A program made the translations under genes and the position numbers. A stretch of 64,000 nt of DNA, taken from assembly GCA_963816855.1 (NCBI GenBank), contig CAWFMA010000007.1, positions 186,001 through 250,000 on the forward strand, written 5' to 3'. The notes beneath the pieces are model-generated. The model made no database searches and was not told where the DNA came from. It saw nothing but the letters and a program-made list of their open reading frames with translations. Source of the stretch: DASTFP01 sp963816855. GTDB taxonomy: Bacteria; Verrucomicrobiota; Verrucomicrobiia; Chthoniobacterales; Terrimicrobiaceae. Positions 1 through 9,021 of this stretch are shown here, one piece after another. Position 1 is the first letter of the stretch. Each line of letters begins with the position of its first letter.

Positions 1-141
1 AAACAATCGGGAAGCGTGGTCGCAAATACTCCGGCAGCGGCCGAAAAAGAGTTGGGACTTTCCGTTACCATGGTTGCCGATAGTCAGGCGGCTGAAATGG
101 TGATGCTCGGCGAGAAGGGGGCTGATCTGGAAGTCGGGTGA
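1..141 (+). CDS. 3' end of a gene cut by the window edge
   Basis: Frame 1 is open from the first base to a TGA at 139-141 and gives the last 46 residues of a protein. The piece AAAEKELGLSVTMVADSQAA resembles the linker and start of a second PDZ domain in DegP/HtrA serine proteases, but the protein ends about 25 residues later, too soon for a whole PDZ domain. The family call is therefore a guess. About 240 bases without a gene follow. Confidence 0.35.
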   Translation, partial: KQSGSVVANTPAAAEKELGLSVTMVADSQAAEMVMLGEKGADLEVG

Positions 142-379
142 AAAGACGCGCGGCTTGCATTGGTGGACGCGCGTCCGGTTGATGTGCCGCCGCCTAAGTC
201 AAGCCTGCTTTACGATCACGCAGTGGAAGGCATCGCGAAAGGGAGGGAGATCTGGGGATCGGTCATCGCTGGCGCGCGGCGCAGCGATTGATGCCGGGTT
301 AACGAAAGCTTCCCCAATTGATCGCCGCGGCGAACACCGGCCGGCCTTGTTCACTCTTGTCGTTGCCGCGGCTCTGGGC

Positions 380-1126
380 CTAAAGCAGCCCGGGTGACTC
401 TTGCGGGGACGGAAGCCCCCAAGCCTTCCATCGCCTGAGATACTCCTCCCGGGGAAGCAGGACGTAGTGAGGGTTCTTTTCCTTTCGCAGCCATTGAATG
501 ATCCTGACAATCGAAGCCTCTTGCATGACCGTGCATCCGGCGGATGAACGGTCCGGGCCACGCTGGATGTGGAAGAATATCGCGCTCCCGGCATTGGGCA
601 CCGGCGGATCCGCATTGTGCCGGATCTCTATGAGCCAGCGATGAGGCGGATCGTTCAACCGCATTTTCTGCTTCTCAAACCATGGTGGAGGATTTTTTGC
701 ATCGATGACAACGTGTTGGTTATAGTGAGGGAGGTTGGGATCGTCGATCCAAGCGTCAGCATCTGTAATCGTGTGAAAGGGGTAGGACGCTCCTGCCGGG
801 AGGGCCGGATCGTAAGTGTAAATCGTTCCGATTTTGAAAATCCCAGCCGGCGCGCGCTTGTCCCGCTCGGTTTTTTGGATGCCGGGTTCGTTCAACCCCT
901 GGATTCCGCGTCCCCAGGCAAGGCCATTCTTGCCATAGAGGACCCGGAACGGGGGAGAGGCTGTCTTCCACCCGGAACCTTCGCGTTCGAAGAGTTGAAG
1001 CTTCCCCGACGGCGAGTCCCAGTCCGGCGCGATTGATACCGCCAGCTGGGCAATCGAGGAATCCAGCGCGAAGAGCCGAGCGCTCATGGCCAGGCTCGTC
1101 AGTCCGACAATCCAAAATTTGTTCAT
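380..1126 (-). CDS. L,D-transpeptidase (YkuD/ErfK-type) domain protein
   Basis: This 248-residue protein begins with a short hydrophobic stretch that looks like a signal peptide (MNKFWIVGLTSLAMSARLFA), so it should act in the periplasm. The C-terminal half has the L,D-transpeptidase signature: FFHIQRG followed by SSAGCTVM, that is His, spacer, then S-x-G-C with the catalytic cysteine. The middle part (KRAPAGIFKIGTIYTY) is the usual substrate-groove strand (P-x-G-x-F). Enzymes of this fold make 3-3 peptidoglycan cross-links or attach lipoproteins; which of these applies here cannot be told. It stands alone, with non-coding DNA on both sides and no shared operon. Confidence 0.8.
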   Translation of the reverse strand: MNKFWIVGLTSLAMSARLFALDSSIAQLAVSIAPDWDSPSGKLQLFEREGSGWKTASPPFRVLYGKNGLAWGRGIQGLNEPGIQKTERDKRAPAGIFKIGTIYTYDPALPAGASYPFHTITDADAWIDDPNLPHYNQHVVIDAKNPPPWFEKQKMRLNDPPHRWLIEIRHNADPPVPNAGSAIFFHIQRGPDRSSAGCTVMQEASIVRIIQWLRKEKNPHYVLLPREEYLRRWKAWGLPSPQESPGLL

Positions 1127-1248
1127 TCTTTTTGCGATTTAGCGAAACAATATTTCACAAGGAAGCGGTTTTCGCGCTTCCGTGGCAAACGAGGTCCGCG
1201 CACGCCGGGGCGATTCCGTGCGCGCCAAAACGGGGCCGCTCCAAAACC

Positions 1249-1659
1249 TTACCGTCGCTTGCTTAGCTTTATGATATTTCGTCCGCCCCTTCGGCAGTAG
1301 GCGCAGGAGTCCAACATTTTGCGGACAAAATGAATTCCGAGACCGCCTATCGAAGGACCTTCGGGCGAGGGAACAAGGGCCGGTTCGGGCTGATCGAACG
1401 GGTTGAATTCCCTTCCGTCGTCAGAGATTTCGATGCGCAGCACGCTCTCGGAAAGGTTAAGCCGTAGGATGATCTCGTGTGCCAGCTCGTCGTCGTAGCC
1501 GTATTTGATCGTGTTGGTAATGATTTCTTCGATGGCCAGATTGGCAGCAAAAATTACGCCGCGAGAAACGTTCATGCTTTGAAGGAACTGCGTCGCCGAA
1601 TTCGCGGCCACCGAAAGTTCGCCAAGACTGTTGCGAATCGAGAGGATCAATTCTGCCAT
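1249..1659 (-). CDS. RsbW-like anti-sigma/serine kinase ATPase (HATPase_c)
   Basis: The protein is about 136 residues from the ATG at 1657-1659, only 10 bases after the upstream permease stop. The open frame extends further upstream, but that part overlaps the permease. It has the GHKL ATPase motifs of the RsbW/SpoIIAB group: an N box NLAIEEIITNTIKYGY, a G1 box EISDDGREFNP and a G2 segment GGLGIHFVRKMLD. Such proteins phosphorylate anti-anti-sigma factors or bind sigma factors. No partner STAS protein is visible. Its place as the last gene after an ABC transporter operon is unusual and may mean only that it is read from the same transcript. Confidence 0.8.
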   Translation of the reverse strand: MAELILSIRNSLGELSVAANSATQFLQSMNVSRGVIFAANLAIEEIITNTIKYGYDDELAHEIILRLNLSESVLRIEISDDGREFNPFDQPEPALVPSPEGPSIGGLGIHFVRKMLDSCAYCRRGGRNIIKLSKRR

Positions 1660-1669
1660 GGGTGAGCCG

Positions 1670-3364
1670 CTAGACGCGAAAAATCGCGCCGAGTTTTCTG
1701 CCAAGGATAATGCTCGCGCCCAAAATGGCTGTGCCAAGAAAGCACATTGCCCACACGCCCAGGGCGCTGGCGATCAAGCGCCCGTCGCCCAGCAACTGGT
1801 AAAGTTCGTAGATCGCCTTGGTAATTGGATAGTCCTGCTGCCTCTGTGCCAGAACGAGCGAGTCGCTGACTTCGAGCATGGCGAACGAAAACGCAAGCAA
1901 GGCGCCGGCGAGGAGATTGGCCATGATCAGGGGAATCGTGATTTTGATCAACGTACGGAGCGGCGGACAGCCCAGGTTTTGCGCGGCTTCCTCAAGAGTT
2001 ACGCTCGTTTGCTGGAAGCCGGCTGCCGCGGAGCGGACAACGTAGGGGAGTCGGCGCACGCTGTAGGCGATCACCAGGATCGGCAGGGGATCCCTAACCG
2101 GGTTGAGCGCTCCGAAAATTCTTCCTTCCTGGGTCATCGCCAGATACCCAAACGCGAGGACGATCCCCGGCACCGCGAGCGGAAGCATGGAGATCGCATC
2201 GAGGATTTCACGCCCGGGAAGTTTTGTGCGGACGACAACGTAGGCGATGGCGACGCCCAGGCCAATATCCACCAGTGTGGCCAGGCTAGCGTATTTGAGA
2301 CTGTTTTGAATGGAAGGAAGGGTGAGATCGTGGCCCAGGGCGTTCCTGAAATTCTCGAGCGTCCAGCCGTTGGGAAGAATTGTACCGTACCAATCGCTTG
2401 AAAACGCGACCAGGATCACGCCGAGATGCGGAAGAATCGCCAGACCGGTAACGAAACAAAAAGACAGCGTGCAGAGCGCGCTGGTGGCTGGTCCGGCTTT
2501 GCGCGGTCCGCCCTGGCTCGTCGCCTTGGCCATCATCGCGTGCCCTTGCGTGCCGAAAATCCATTTGCTCGCCGCGTAAAGGAATGCCGACGCGGCGAGC
2601 GTGACGGCTACCAGGGCGAAGGGGAAAGGATTTCCTCCGATGTCGCTGATACCGTAAAATATCTGCACCGAAGTGACCCGAGTGAACTCGAACATGAGGG
2701 GCACGCCAAGCTCCGTAAACGCCCAGATGAAGACGATCGTTCCGCCCGCGAAGAGGCCTGGCGCGATGAGCGGAAGAGTGATCTTTCGGAATTTCCGAAA
2801 GCCCACACAACCCAGGTTTTCCGCAGCCTCCTCAAGCGCCGGATCGACGTTCGCCAGGGCTGCCACAATGTTCAGGTAGAGGATCGGATAAAGGTGGAGA
2901 GCGTTCATCACGACGACTCCCCAGAACCTGCCCCGTCCCAGCCAATCGATGGGGTGATCCGGTCTCAGCAGCCCAAGCGTTTCCAGAAGGGCGTTGAGTG
3001 CCCCCTCCTGGCCAAGTATCTGTTTGATTCCGATCGCACCGACAAACGGGGGAAGAACCATGGGGATGAGAATCAGGCCGGAAAGCAGGGTTTTTCCCGG
3101 AAAGACGAAACGGTCGCTGAGAAAGGCAAGGGGGAGAGCAAGGAGAGCCGAAAGAATTGTGCTCGCGACGGCGAGAAGGAAGGCGTTCGCGAGACCCTCC
3201 AGGTAAATCGGGTTCCTGAAAACCTCGACGACGTAGGCAATGGTAAAGGTTCCGTCCCCCAAAAAGAATGCGCCGCGCAGCGCCTCTCCAATGGGCCACG
3301 CGAAGAAGAACGTGAAGAATAGCCCGGTCGCGGCGAAGACGGTGATCGAGAGCCGCTTCGACAT
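1670..3364 (-). CDS. ABC transporter permease, FbpB/AfuB type (two fused halves)
   Basis: A 564-residue membrane protein with about 12 hydrophobic segments. It is made of two homologous permease halves, each carrying the EAA loop that docks on the ATPase: EEAAENLGCVGFRKF at about residue 178 and EEAAQNLGCPPLRTL in the second half. Fused double permeases of this length are typical of ferric iron (FbpB/AfuB) and 2-aminoethylphosphonate/thiamine-type importers. It follows the binding-protein gene by 18 bases and is the third gene of the ATPase, binding protein, permease operon. The substrate is not determined by sequence; ferric iron is the default for the family. Confidence 0.88.
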   Translation of the reverse strand: MSKRLSITVFAATGLFFTFFFAWPIGEALRGAFFLGDGTFTIAYVVEVFRNPIYLEGLANAFLLAVASTILSALLALPLAFLSDRFVFPGKTLLSGLILIPMVLPPFVGAIGIKQILGQEGALNALLETLGLLRPDHPIDWLGRGRFWGVVVMNALHLYPILYLNIVAALANVDPALEEAAENLGCVGFRKFRKITLPLIAPGLFAGGTIVFIWAFTELGVPLMFEFTRVTSVQIFYGISDIGGNPFPFALVAVTLAASAFLYAASKWIFGTQGHAMMAKATSQGGPRKAGPATSALCTLSFCFVTGLAILPHLGVILVAFSSDWYGTILPNGWTLENFRNALGHDLTLPSIQNSLKYASLATLVDIGLGVAIAYVVVRTKLPGREILDAISMLPLAVPGIVLAFGYLAMTQEGRIFGALNPVRDPLPILVIAYSVRRLPYVVRSAAAGFQQTSVTLEEAAQNLGCPPLRTLIKITIPLIMANLLAGALLAFSFAMLEVSDSLVLAQRQQDYPITKAIYELYQLLGDGRLIASALGVWAMCFLGTAILGASIILGRKLGAIFRV

Positions 3365-3382
3365 GCTATTCGGCGCGCTCTT

Positions 3383-4951
3383 TCATTGCCCTGCCTCGGC
3401 AAGCTTTTCGGCGGCGCGGTATTGCGCGCGAAAATGATCACCCAGTTCGCGGGCGAGTTGAACCTCCTCGACGCGGCTCGCCGCTCCAAGCGTGCGGCGG
3501 AACTTTTCCAAAGCAACCTCGTAGCCGACCGCGCTCATGTCGCTAAAAAGCGCTGTTGCCTTTGGGGGAAACCCAGCGGCAATGAGAGCCTGCCACGCCG
3601 CCGATTGCTCGTCATGGCTGTCAAGGCACATGACCCGGATAATAAAGGTCATCACCTTGAAAAGCGATCCCGTCCAGCCGGGCTGGTATTCGAACGATTT
3701 GGCTTCCTCGTAAGGGTTGACGCCCGGGTCCGACCGATAGCTTACGTAGCGCGGAAGGTAGAGTTCCTTGCGGATAGGCTGGCGTCTCAGCGCGTATTTT
3801 ACTGGGCCTCCCGGCGCTCCGACTTTGAAGTCCCACAGTTTCTGGCCTTCCAGGGAGAGCACGAACTCTATGAACATTTTTGAAGCTTCGGGGTTTGGCG
3901 CTCCACGGAACAACCCGATGGGGTCCACGCCCACCGAAGAACCGCCGGTTGGGGTGAAATACTGCAAGCGGGTTGCCGCATTGGTCACGCGAATAGCCTG
4001 GTTCTGGAATCGTCCATAAAAGTCAATACACATCCCGATCGCGGCATCGCCCAGGGAAACATCGACGGGGACTTGAGGCCCCGCGCTTGCGAAGTAGCGG
4101 GCATTGGCCGAGGCGCGCTGGATGATCTGGAGACCGTGGGCCCAGCCCGACTGAAGATCGCTCTGCGCGGCTGTCAGCCCGTTCCGGGAGCGGACCGCTT
4201 CCTGGATCTGTTGCTGGATGATCATTTCAAACGCTTTCGCTGCCGATCCGCTCTTGGTGGGATCGGCGAGAGCGACCTGTTTGAAAAGGCGAGGATTCCC
4301 GAGATCGGTCCACGCTGCCGGAATCTCGTCGATTCCGAGCCGGCGGAGAGATTCGGGATTGTAGCAGATCCCGAACGACGAAAGAACGGTACCAACCCAA
4401 CGCCCCCCTTGGTCGTAAAAGACTTCTCCGGAAACGGAGTGGGGAATTGATGTTTCGGCAAACCAATCGGGACGGCTGCGCAGAATTCCACAATCGACCA
4501 GTCGGCCCGCGTCGGCTTGCTGCTGGAAGTCGAAAGCGCCTCCCCCGAAGAAGAGGTCGATGCCGATCCCGACGTTTGAGGCGAGGAATTGTCTTCGCGC
4601 CTCGGTTTGGGCCTTCGGGTCGTCGAAGGTGGCCGCAACTTCGGCAGTCCATTGCTGGCCCGCGGATTTCCAGGTCCTTTCGAAAGCAGCGTAAAATTCT
4701 CCCTTGAGAAAGCGCGCGATTTCGCTGGTTCCCCCCGGCATTCGCCAGTCGATGCGGATGGTCCGCCCAGTGCGCGTCTGGTAATAGGCGGCAAAGGCTC
4801 GGCTGAATTCATAGCGAATCTGCTCGTTGTGGGGCGTAACAATGACAATCGTTTCGTCGGCATTCGCCAGAAGGCTCTCCGAGGGCTTTAACGCGAAGGG
4901 GATGGCGACAATGGAGACGAGAGCGATGAGGACGGCGAGAATACGTATCAT
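3383..4951 (-). CDS. ABC transporter extracellular solute-binding protein (Fbp/Afu family)
   Basis: The 522-residue product starts with an N-terminal membrane segment (MIRILAVLIALVSIVAIPFA), a signal peptide or anchor. It continues as a type 2 periplasmic binding protein: the opening IVIVTPHNEQIRYEFSRAF and the later PTGGSSVGVDPIGLFRGAPN are characteristic of the ferric-iron/spermidine-type family. At 522 residues it is longer than the usual 330-350. The extra about 130 C-terminal residues (after KLWDFKVGAPGGP) contain no recognised domain. It lies between the ATPase (6 bases upstream) and the double permease (18 bases downstream), so it should deliver substrate to that complex. Confidence 0.85.
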   Translation of the reverse strand: MIRILAVLIALVSIVAIPFALKPSESLLANADETIVIVTPHNEQIRYEFSRAFAAYYQTRTGRTIRIDWRMPGGTSEIARFLKGEFYAAFERTWKSAGQQWTAEVAATFDDPKAQTEARRQFLASNVGIGIDLFFGGGAFDFQQQADAGRLVDCGILRSRPDWFAETSIPHSVSGEVFYDQGGRWVGTVLSSFGICYNPESLRRLGIDEIPAAWTDLGNPRLFKQVALADPTKSGSAAKAFEMIIQQQIQEAVRSRNGLTAAQSDLQSGWAHGLQIIQRASANARYFASAGPQVPVDVSLGDAAIGMCIDFYGRFQNQAIRVTNAATRLQYFTPTGGSSVGVDPIGLFRGAPNPEASKMFIEFVLSLEGQKLWDFKVGAPGGPVKYALRRQPIRKELYLPRYVSYRSDPGVNPYEEAKSFEYQPGWTGSLFKVMTFIIRVMCLDSHDEQSAAWQALIAAGFPPKATALFSDMSAVGYEVALEKFRRTLGAASRVEEVQLARELGDHFRAQYRAAEKLAEAGQ

Positions 4952-4957
4952 CAGAAA

Positions 4958-6028
4958 TCAGTCGCGAAGGATCACGACGTCGCCCCGGGCTGCCTGCGCG
5001 GAGAGTTCCCGGCCGGCGGCCCGGCTGGAAAAATCCGGATTCATTTCAAAGATTTTCAACGCGTAAGGGCCCGCAAGAAACTGGTATTGCGCAATCTCTC
5101 CCAAGTATACCGCCTCGCCGATTTTTCCCCCTACGCTGTTCGGGCCGCCAGTTTCATCCTGGATCCGCCACGTTTCGGGGCGGATCGAGAGAGTCGCGTT
5201 GTCGCCCGGTTTCGGATGCCAGTCGGGATCGGCAAGGATTCCCTCGAAAGCCCCGATCGTGGTGTCAACGGCCGCGGTTCTCTCGTTTATGGAAGCGATC
5301 GTACCGGGGATGAAATTGGTCTCCCCGATGAAATCCGCGACGACACGCGATTTCGGGCGGCGATAAACATCTTCGGGCGTGCCGATCTGGGCAATCTTTC
5401 CGCTCTCGAGAATCGCCATTCTATCGGATATCGAAAGGGCTTCCTTTTGATCATGGGTCACGTAGATGGCGGTAAGCCCGGACTCCTTACAGACCCGGCG
5501 AATCTCCGTGCGCATCTCCAGACGCAGCTTGGCATCAAGATTCGACAGAGGCTCGTCCAGCAGCAGGGCGCGGGGTCGGATCACGAGAGCGCGAGCGAGG
5601 GCGACCCGCTGTTGCTGGCCACCGGAAAGCTGGGCAATCTTTCGCTCAGCGTAATCCTCCATTCTGACCGAGGAAAGAGCCTGTTTGACGCGCTGCTCGA
5701 TCTCCGGGGAAGGCGTTCTTCGCTCCTCCAGCCCAAATGCGACGTTCTTTGCGACGGTCATGTGGGGCCAGAGCGCGTAGCTCTGGAACATCATCGCTGT
5801 GTTTCGCTGGTGTGGCGGGAGCCGGGTAACGTCCTCATTTCCAAAAAGAATACGCCCGGCGTCGGGAACATAGAAGCCCGCGATATTGCGAAGCAGGGTA
5901 GTCTTTCCGCAGCCACTCGGCCCGAGCAGGAAAAAGATCTCCCCGGCCTCGATCCGGAGATTTATGCCGGATAGCGCCGTGTGCTCTCCAAACCGCTTTA
6001 CCAGGTTCTCAATCGTTATCGAGATCAT
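4958..6028 (-). CDS. ABC transporter ATP-binding protein (FbpC/PotA type)
   Basis: First gene of the minus-strand transporter operon; 356 residues. Visible motifs are Walker A GPSGCGKT at 36-43, the signature LSGGQQQR at 134-141, Walker B LLLDEP at 155-160 and the switch histidine in VTHDQKEAL (H192). The C-terminal about 110 residues form the TOBE-like regulatory domain found in FbpC, PotA and MalK-type ATPases (FIPGTIASINER, then LSIRPETWRI). It powers the import complex with the two following genes. The ATG faces a divergent PfkB kinase gene, leaving about 120 bases for both promoters. Confidence 0.9.
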   Translation of the reverse strand: MISITIENLVKRFGEHTALSGINLRIEAGEIFFLLGPSGCGKTTLLRNIAGFYVPDAGRILFGNEDVTRLPPHQRNTAMMFQSYALWPHMTVAKNVAFGLEERRTPSPEIEQRVKQALSSVRMEDYAERKIAQLSGGQQQRVALARALVIRPRALLLDEPLSNLDAKLRLEMRTEIRRVCKESGLTAIYVTHDQKEALSISDRMAILESGKIAQIGTPEDVYRRPKSRVVADFIGETNFIPGTIASINERTAAVDTTIGAFEGILADPDWHPKPGDNATLSIRPETWRIQDETGGPNSVGGKIGEAVYLGEIAQYQFLAGPYALKIFEMNPDFSSRAAGRELSAQAARGDVVILRD

Positions 6029-6150
6029 CGGGCTGCCCAGTGGCTAATCCTCCAGGACCGGTTGAGCAATCCCGGAAGTCCTCTTGCAGGGCGGTGATTT
6101 CCTCGGTTTTTTGCTCGCTCAAATCACGCGCTGTGGCAACCTCCGCAGGC

Positions 6151-7065
6151 ATGTCGGTGCTAGTTGTCGGCTCAATCGCTCTCGATGACATCAAGACCCC
6201 TCTCGAGGAGCATCAGAATCTGCTGGGAGGCTCCGCCTCGTATGGGGGAGTGGCTGCCAGCCTGCACGGTGCGGTGAACCTCGTGGGCATCGTGGGCGAG
6301 GATTTCCCGAACGAACACATTGAGCTGTTCAGGGAACGCAACATCGATCTCACCGGGCTGCAAATTGTTCCTGGAAAAACGTTCCGCTGGTCGGGCGAAT
6401 ACATGTGGGATCTGAATATTCGCGAGACACGCTCGGTTTCCTTGAATGTCTTTGAGCATTTCTCACCGGCGTTGCCCGAGGCTTACAGAGACACGCCAGT
6501 CGTGCTCCTGGCCAATATTGCCCCCGATTTGCAGCACCACGTGCTCGACCAGGTTCGCTTGCCTCGGTTTGTCATAGCGGACACCATGGACCTTTGGATT
6601 GACATCGCCAAGCCTCGGCTGTTGGAACTCTTGCCTCGGATCCATATGATTGTCCTCAACGACGGGGAAGCTCGGCAGTTAACTGGCGAAACGAGTTTGA
6701 TCAAGGCGGCGCGGCGCTTGCGTGATAGGGGTCCTCAGTACGTCGCCATTAAAAAAGGGGAGCACGGCAGCCTGCTCTTCGGCGAGGACGGGCAGTTCTT
6801 TAGCTGCCCCGCCTTTCCGCTCGAAGATATTCACGATCCGACCGGTGCCGGGGACTGCTTCGCGGGCGGCCTGGCAGGTTACCTGGCGAAGGACCCGGGG
6901 AATATCGGATTTTCGACACTGCGTCGCGCGGTGGTGCACGGAAGCGTCCTGGCGAGCTACAGCGTGGAGGCCTTCAGTCTGGAACGGCTGAAGACCGTTA
7001 CGCCGGCGCTAATCGCGGAGCGTTTCGATACGTTTCATCGGTTGAGTCAGTTCAATGAAGGTTAG
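6151..7065 (+). CDS. PfkB-family carbohydrate kinase
   Basis: The 304-residue protein is read from the ATG at 6151, where homology begins (MSVLVVGSIALDDI); the open frame runs further upstream with no family resemblance. PfkB kinases phosphorylate sugars or nucleosides. Here the N-terminal GGSASYGGVAASLHG motif and the C-terminal anion-hole and base motif DPTGAGDCFAGGLAGYL are both intact, so it should be active. The substrate cannot be named. It is divergent from the Fbp-type transporter operon and is followed 90 bases later by a sugar-nucleotide epimerase gene on the same strand. Confidence 0.88.
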   Translation: MSVLVVGSIALDDIKTPLEEHQNLLGGSASYGGVAASLHGAVNLVGIVGEDFPNEHIELFRERNIDLTGLQIVPGKTFRWSGEYMWDLNIRETRSVSLNVFEHFSPALPEAYRDTPVVLLANIAPDLQHHVLDQVRLPRFVIADTMDLWIDIAKPRLLELLPRIHMIVLNDGEARQLTGETSLIKAARRLRDRGPQYVAIKKGEHGSLLFGEDGQFFSCPAFPLEDIHDPTGAGDCFAGGLAGYLAKDPGNIGFSTLRRAVVHGSVLASYSVEAFSLERLKTVTPALIAERFDTFHRLSQFNEG

Positions 7066-7155
7066 GCCGTCCGGCGGCTTTGATCGCCGCGCTCGGCTTG
7101 GGATGACCGCAGGGGTCGCTTCGGCAGCTGCGGATCTCGAACCCGTCCGACGGTG

Positions 7156-8067
7156 ATGAGGGTTCTGATTACCGGTGGCGCGGGCTTTATCGGAAGCCAC
7201 CTCGCGAAATACCTGCAGGGGCGCGGCGAGATTCGGGTGCTGGACAACTTGCGCAGCTCAAGCCGCTCAAATCTGAACGGGACGCCGGTGGAATTCATCG
7301 GCGCAAGCGTGCTCGATACCGCGGCGCTCCGCAACGCAATGGCGGGAGTGGACGTCGTCTTTCATCTGGCTGCGATGGTTAGCGTGAAGGAGTCGATGGA
7401 GGAGCCGCAAGAGTGCGTGGAAATCAATACCATCGGCACCTTGAACGTTCTCAGAACCGCCGCCGATTCGAACGTGCGCCGGCTGGTCTTCGCCAGTTCC
7501 GCCGCGGTCTACGGGGACGACCCGCCTGTCCCGACGGCGGAAACTTCCGCGCCAGCGCCCAAGAGCCCCTATGCGGTCACGAAATGGGATGGCGAATGTT
7601 ATTGCGAAATGTTTTCGCGCGAAGGCTGGCTCAGCACCGCTTCGCTTCGTTTTTTCAACGTTTTCGGCCCCCTCCAAGACCCCCGCGGGGCCTATGCCGC
7701 AGCTGTTCCGGGTCTTCTTCGTTGCGCATTGCGCGGCGAACCCTTAACGATTTTTGGCGATGGCGAGCAGAGCCGGGATTTCATTCATGTGAAGGACGCG
7801 GTCTCAGCTTTGGTTTTCGCTTCGGAGAATGAGAAGGCGGTTGGCGCCTACAACTGCGGTTATGGCGAGCGGATAACAATCAATGATCTCGCTCGCAAAA
7901 TCCTGGCTTTGGCCCCTTCCCGCTCGGCCGTCGTATATCGACCCCCGCGGCCAGGAGACGTGCGACACTCGTGCGCATCTGTAGTCAAGCTCTCCGCTTT
8001 GGGTTGGGTGCCAGTGAGCAGTCTGGCCGAGGGTCTCAAAGAGACGTTCGACGTGCTCAGAGGATAG
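7156..8067 (+). CDS. NAD-dependent epimerase/dehydratase (UDP-glucose 4-epimerase-like)
   Basis: An extended short-chain dehydrogenase of about 303 residues. The Rossmann glycine motif is at the start (MRVLITGGAGFIGSHLAKYL), the catalytic Tyr-x3-Lys is PYAVTKWDGE, and the preceding serine lies in FASSAAVYGD. The C-terminal RDFIHVKDAVSAL is the nucleotide-sugar binding loop common to GalE-like enzymes. The start is ATG at 7156 or the GTG just before it at 7153. The likely role is epimerisation of a UDP- or GDP-sugar for surface polysaccharide; the exact substrate is open. The next gene, tpiA, converges on it. Confidence 0.88.
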   Translation: MRVLITGGAGFIGSHLAKYLQGRGEIRVLDNLRSSSRSNLNGTPVEFIGASVLDTAALRNAMAGVDVVFHLAAMVSVKESMEEPQECVEINTIGTLNVLRTAADSNVRRLVFASSAAVYGDDPPVPTAETSAPAPKSPYAVTKWDGECYCEMFSREGWLSTASLRFFNVFGPLQDPRGAYAAAVPGLLRCALRGEPLTIFGDGEQSRDFIHVKDAVSALVFASENEKAVGAYNCGYGERITINDLARKILALAPSRSAVVYRPPRPGDVRHSCASVVKLSALGWVPVSSLAEGLKETFDVLRG

Positions 8068-8143
8068 GGACGGGAGAAGCCCCGCTCGAGATCCCGGCTC
8101 CGTTCAGAGTGCTTTTGCGGAAGGTTGGGGCGCTATACGATCG

Positions 8144-8908
8144 CTATCCGGGCTGGGCCGCTTTCACGATTTCGGCGAAGCTTCGGACTTCGAGGCTGGC
8201 CCCGCCGACCAAGGCGCCATCGATGTCGGGCTGGCTGAGCAGTTCCTTCGCGTTGTTTGGCTTCACGCTCCCGCCGTACTGGATGCGCACCTTGCTGGCT
8301 GTCGTCTTGTCCGACAGTTCTTCGAGCACGGCACGAACGTGCGCATGCGCGTCCTGCGCCTGCGCGGAGGTAGCTGTCTTTCCCGTGCCGATAGCCCATA
8401 CCGGCTCGTAGGCGATCACGGTTTCCGGGAACTGTTCAGCGCTAACGCCCGCGAGGCCGCCGCGCAACTGGGTCTCGAGCACTTGCTTTTCGGTGCCGGC
8501 CTCGCGCTCTTCGAGCGTTTCCCCTACACACAGGATCGGCTTCAGCTCGTTGGCGTGCGCGGCAATGACCTTCTTGTTAATTAGGGAATCGGTTTCCCCA
8601 AAGATTTGCCGCCGTTCGCTATGCCCGATGATGACATATTTAACGAAGAGATCTCGCAGCATCGCCGCGCTGATTTCCCCCGTGTAGGCGCCCGATTTCT
8701 CGAAGTAGAAATTCTGCGCTCCCAAGCGGATCTTTTGCGAGCCTCCCAGCAATTCCGACAGCTTGGGAAGAGCGGTGAAGGGAGGTGCAATGACAATCTC
8801 AACAGCGCTGATTTCGTCGACTTCCGGACGGAAGCTCTCGAGGAAATTCGCCGTCTCAGTGACGGTCATGTTCATCTTCCAGTTCGCGGCAATGATTTTT
8901 TTTCTCAT
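8144..8908 (-). CDS. tpiA: triosephosphate isomerase
   Basis: 254 residues, the normal length. Catalytic residues are all present: K11 in AANWKMN, H96 in IIGHSERR and the glutamate in IAYEPVWAIGTG. The phosphate loop IQYGGSVKPNN is intact. It interconverts dihydroxyacetone phosphate and glyceraldehyde 3-phosphate in the cytoplasm. It is the last gene of the gap-pgk-tpiA run, 113 bases after pgk. A second, diverged homologue lies at 39670-40449 in a sugar operon; this copy, with glycolytic neighbours, is the housekeeping enzyme. Confidence 0.96.
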   Translation of the reverse strand: MRKKIIAANWKMNMTVTETANFLESFRPEVDEISAVEIVIAPPFTALPKLSELLGGSQKIRLGAQNFYFEKSGAYTGEISAAMLRDLFVKYVIIGHSERRQIFGETDSLINKKVIAAHANELKPILCVGETLEEREAGTEKQVLETQLRGGLAGVSAEQFPETVIAYEPVWAIGTGKTATSAQAQDAHAHVRAVLEELSDKTTASKVRIQYGGSVKPNNAKELLSQPDIDGALVGGASLEVRSFAEIVKAAQPG

Positions 8909-9021
8909 GTTTTCTTAAGGGTAACGAAGGCCCGGCTTTCGAGAATACGCCAAAGGGCCGTTCAAGACGATCTGGAATTCCTGGAGTTGACGTCGCTTCG
9001 GGGATTTCTCTGATCCTTGGC

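Noticed and set aside
1631..3322. Long plus-strand frames (256 and 298 codons)
   Set aside because: Antisense of the double permease; very charged composition with no recognisable domain.
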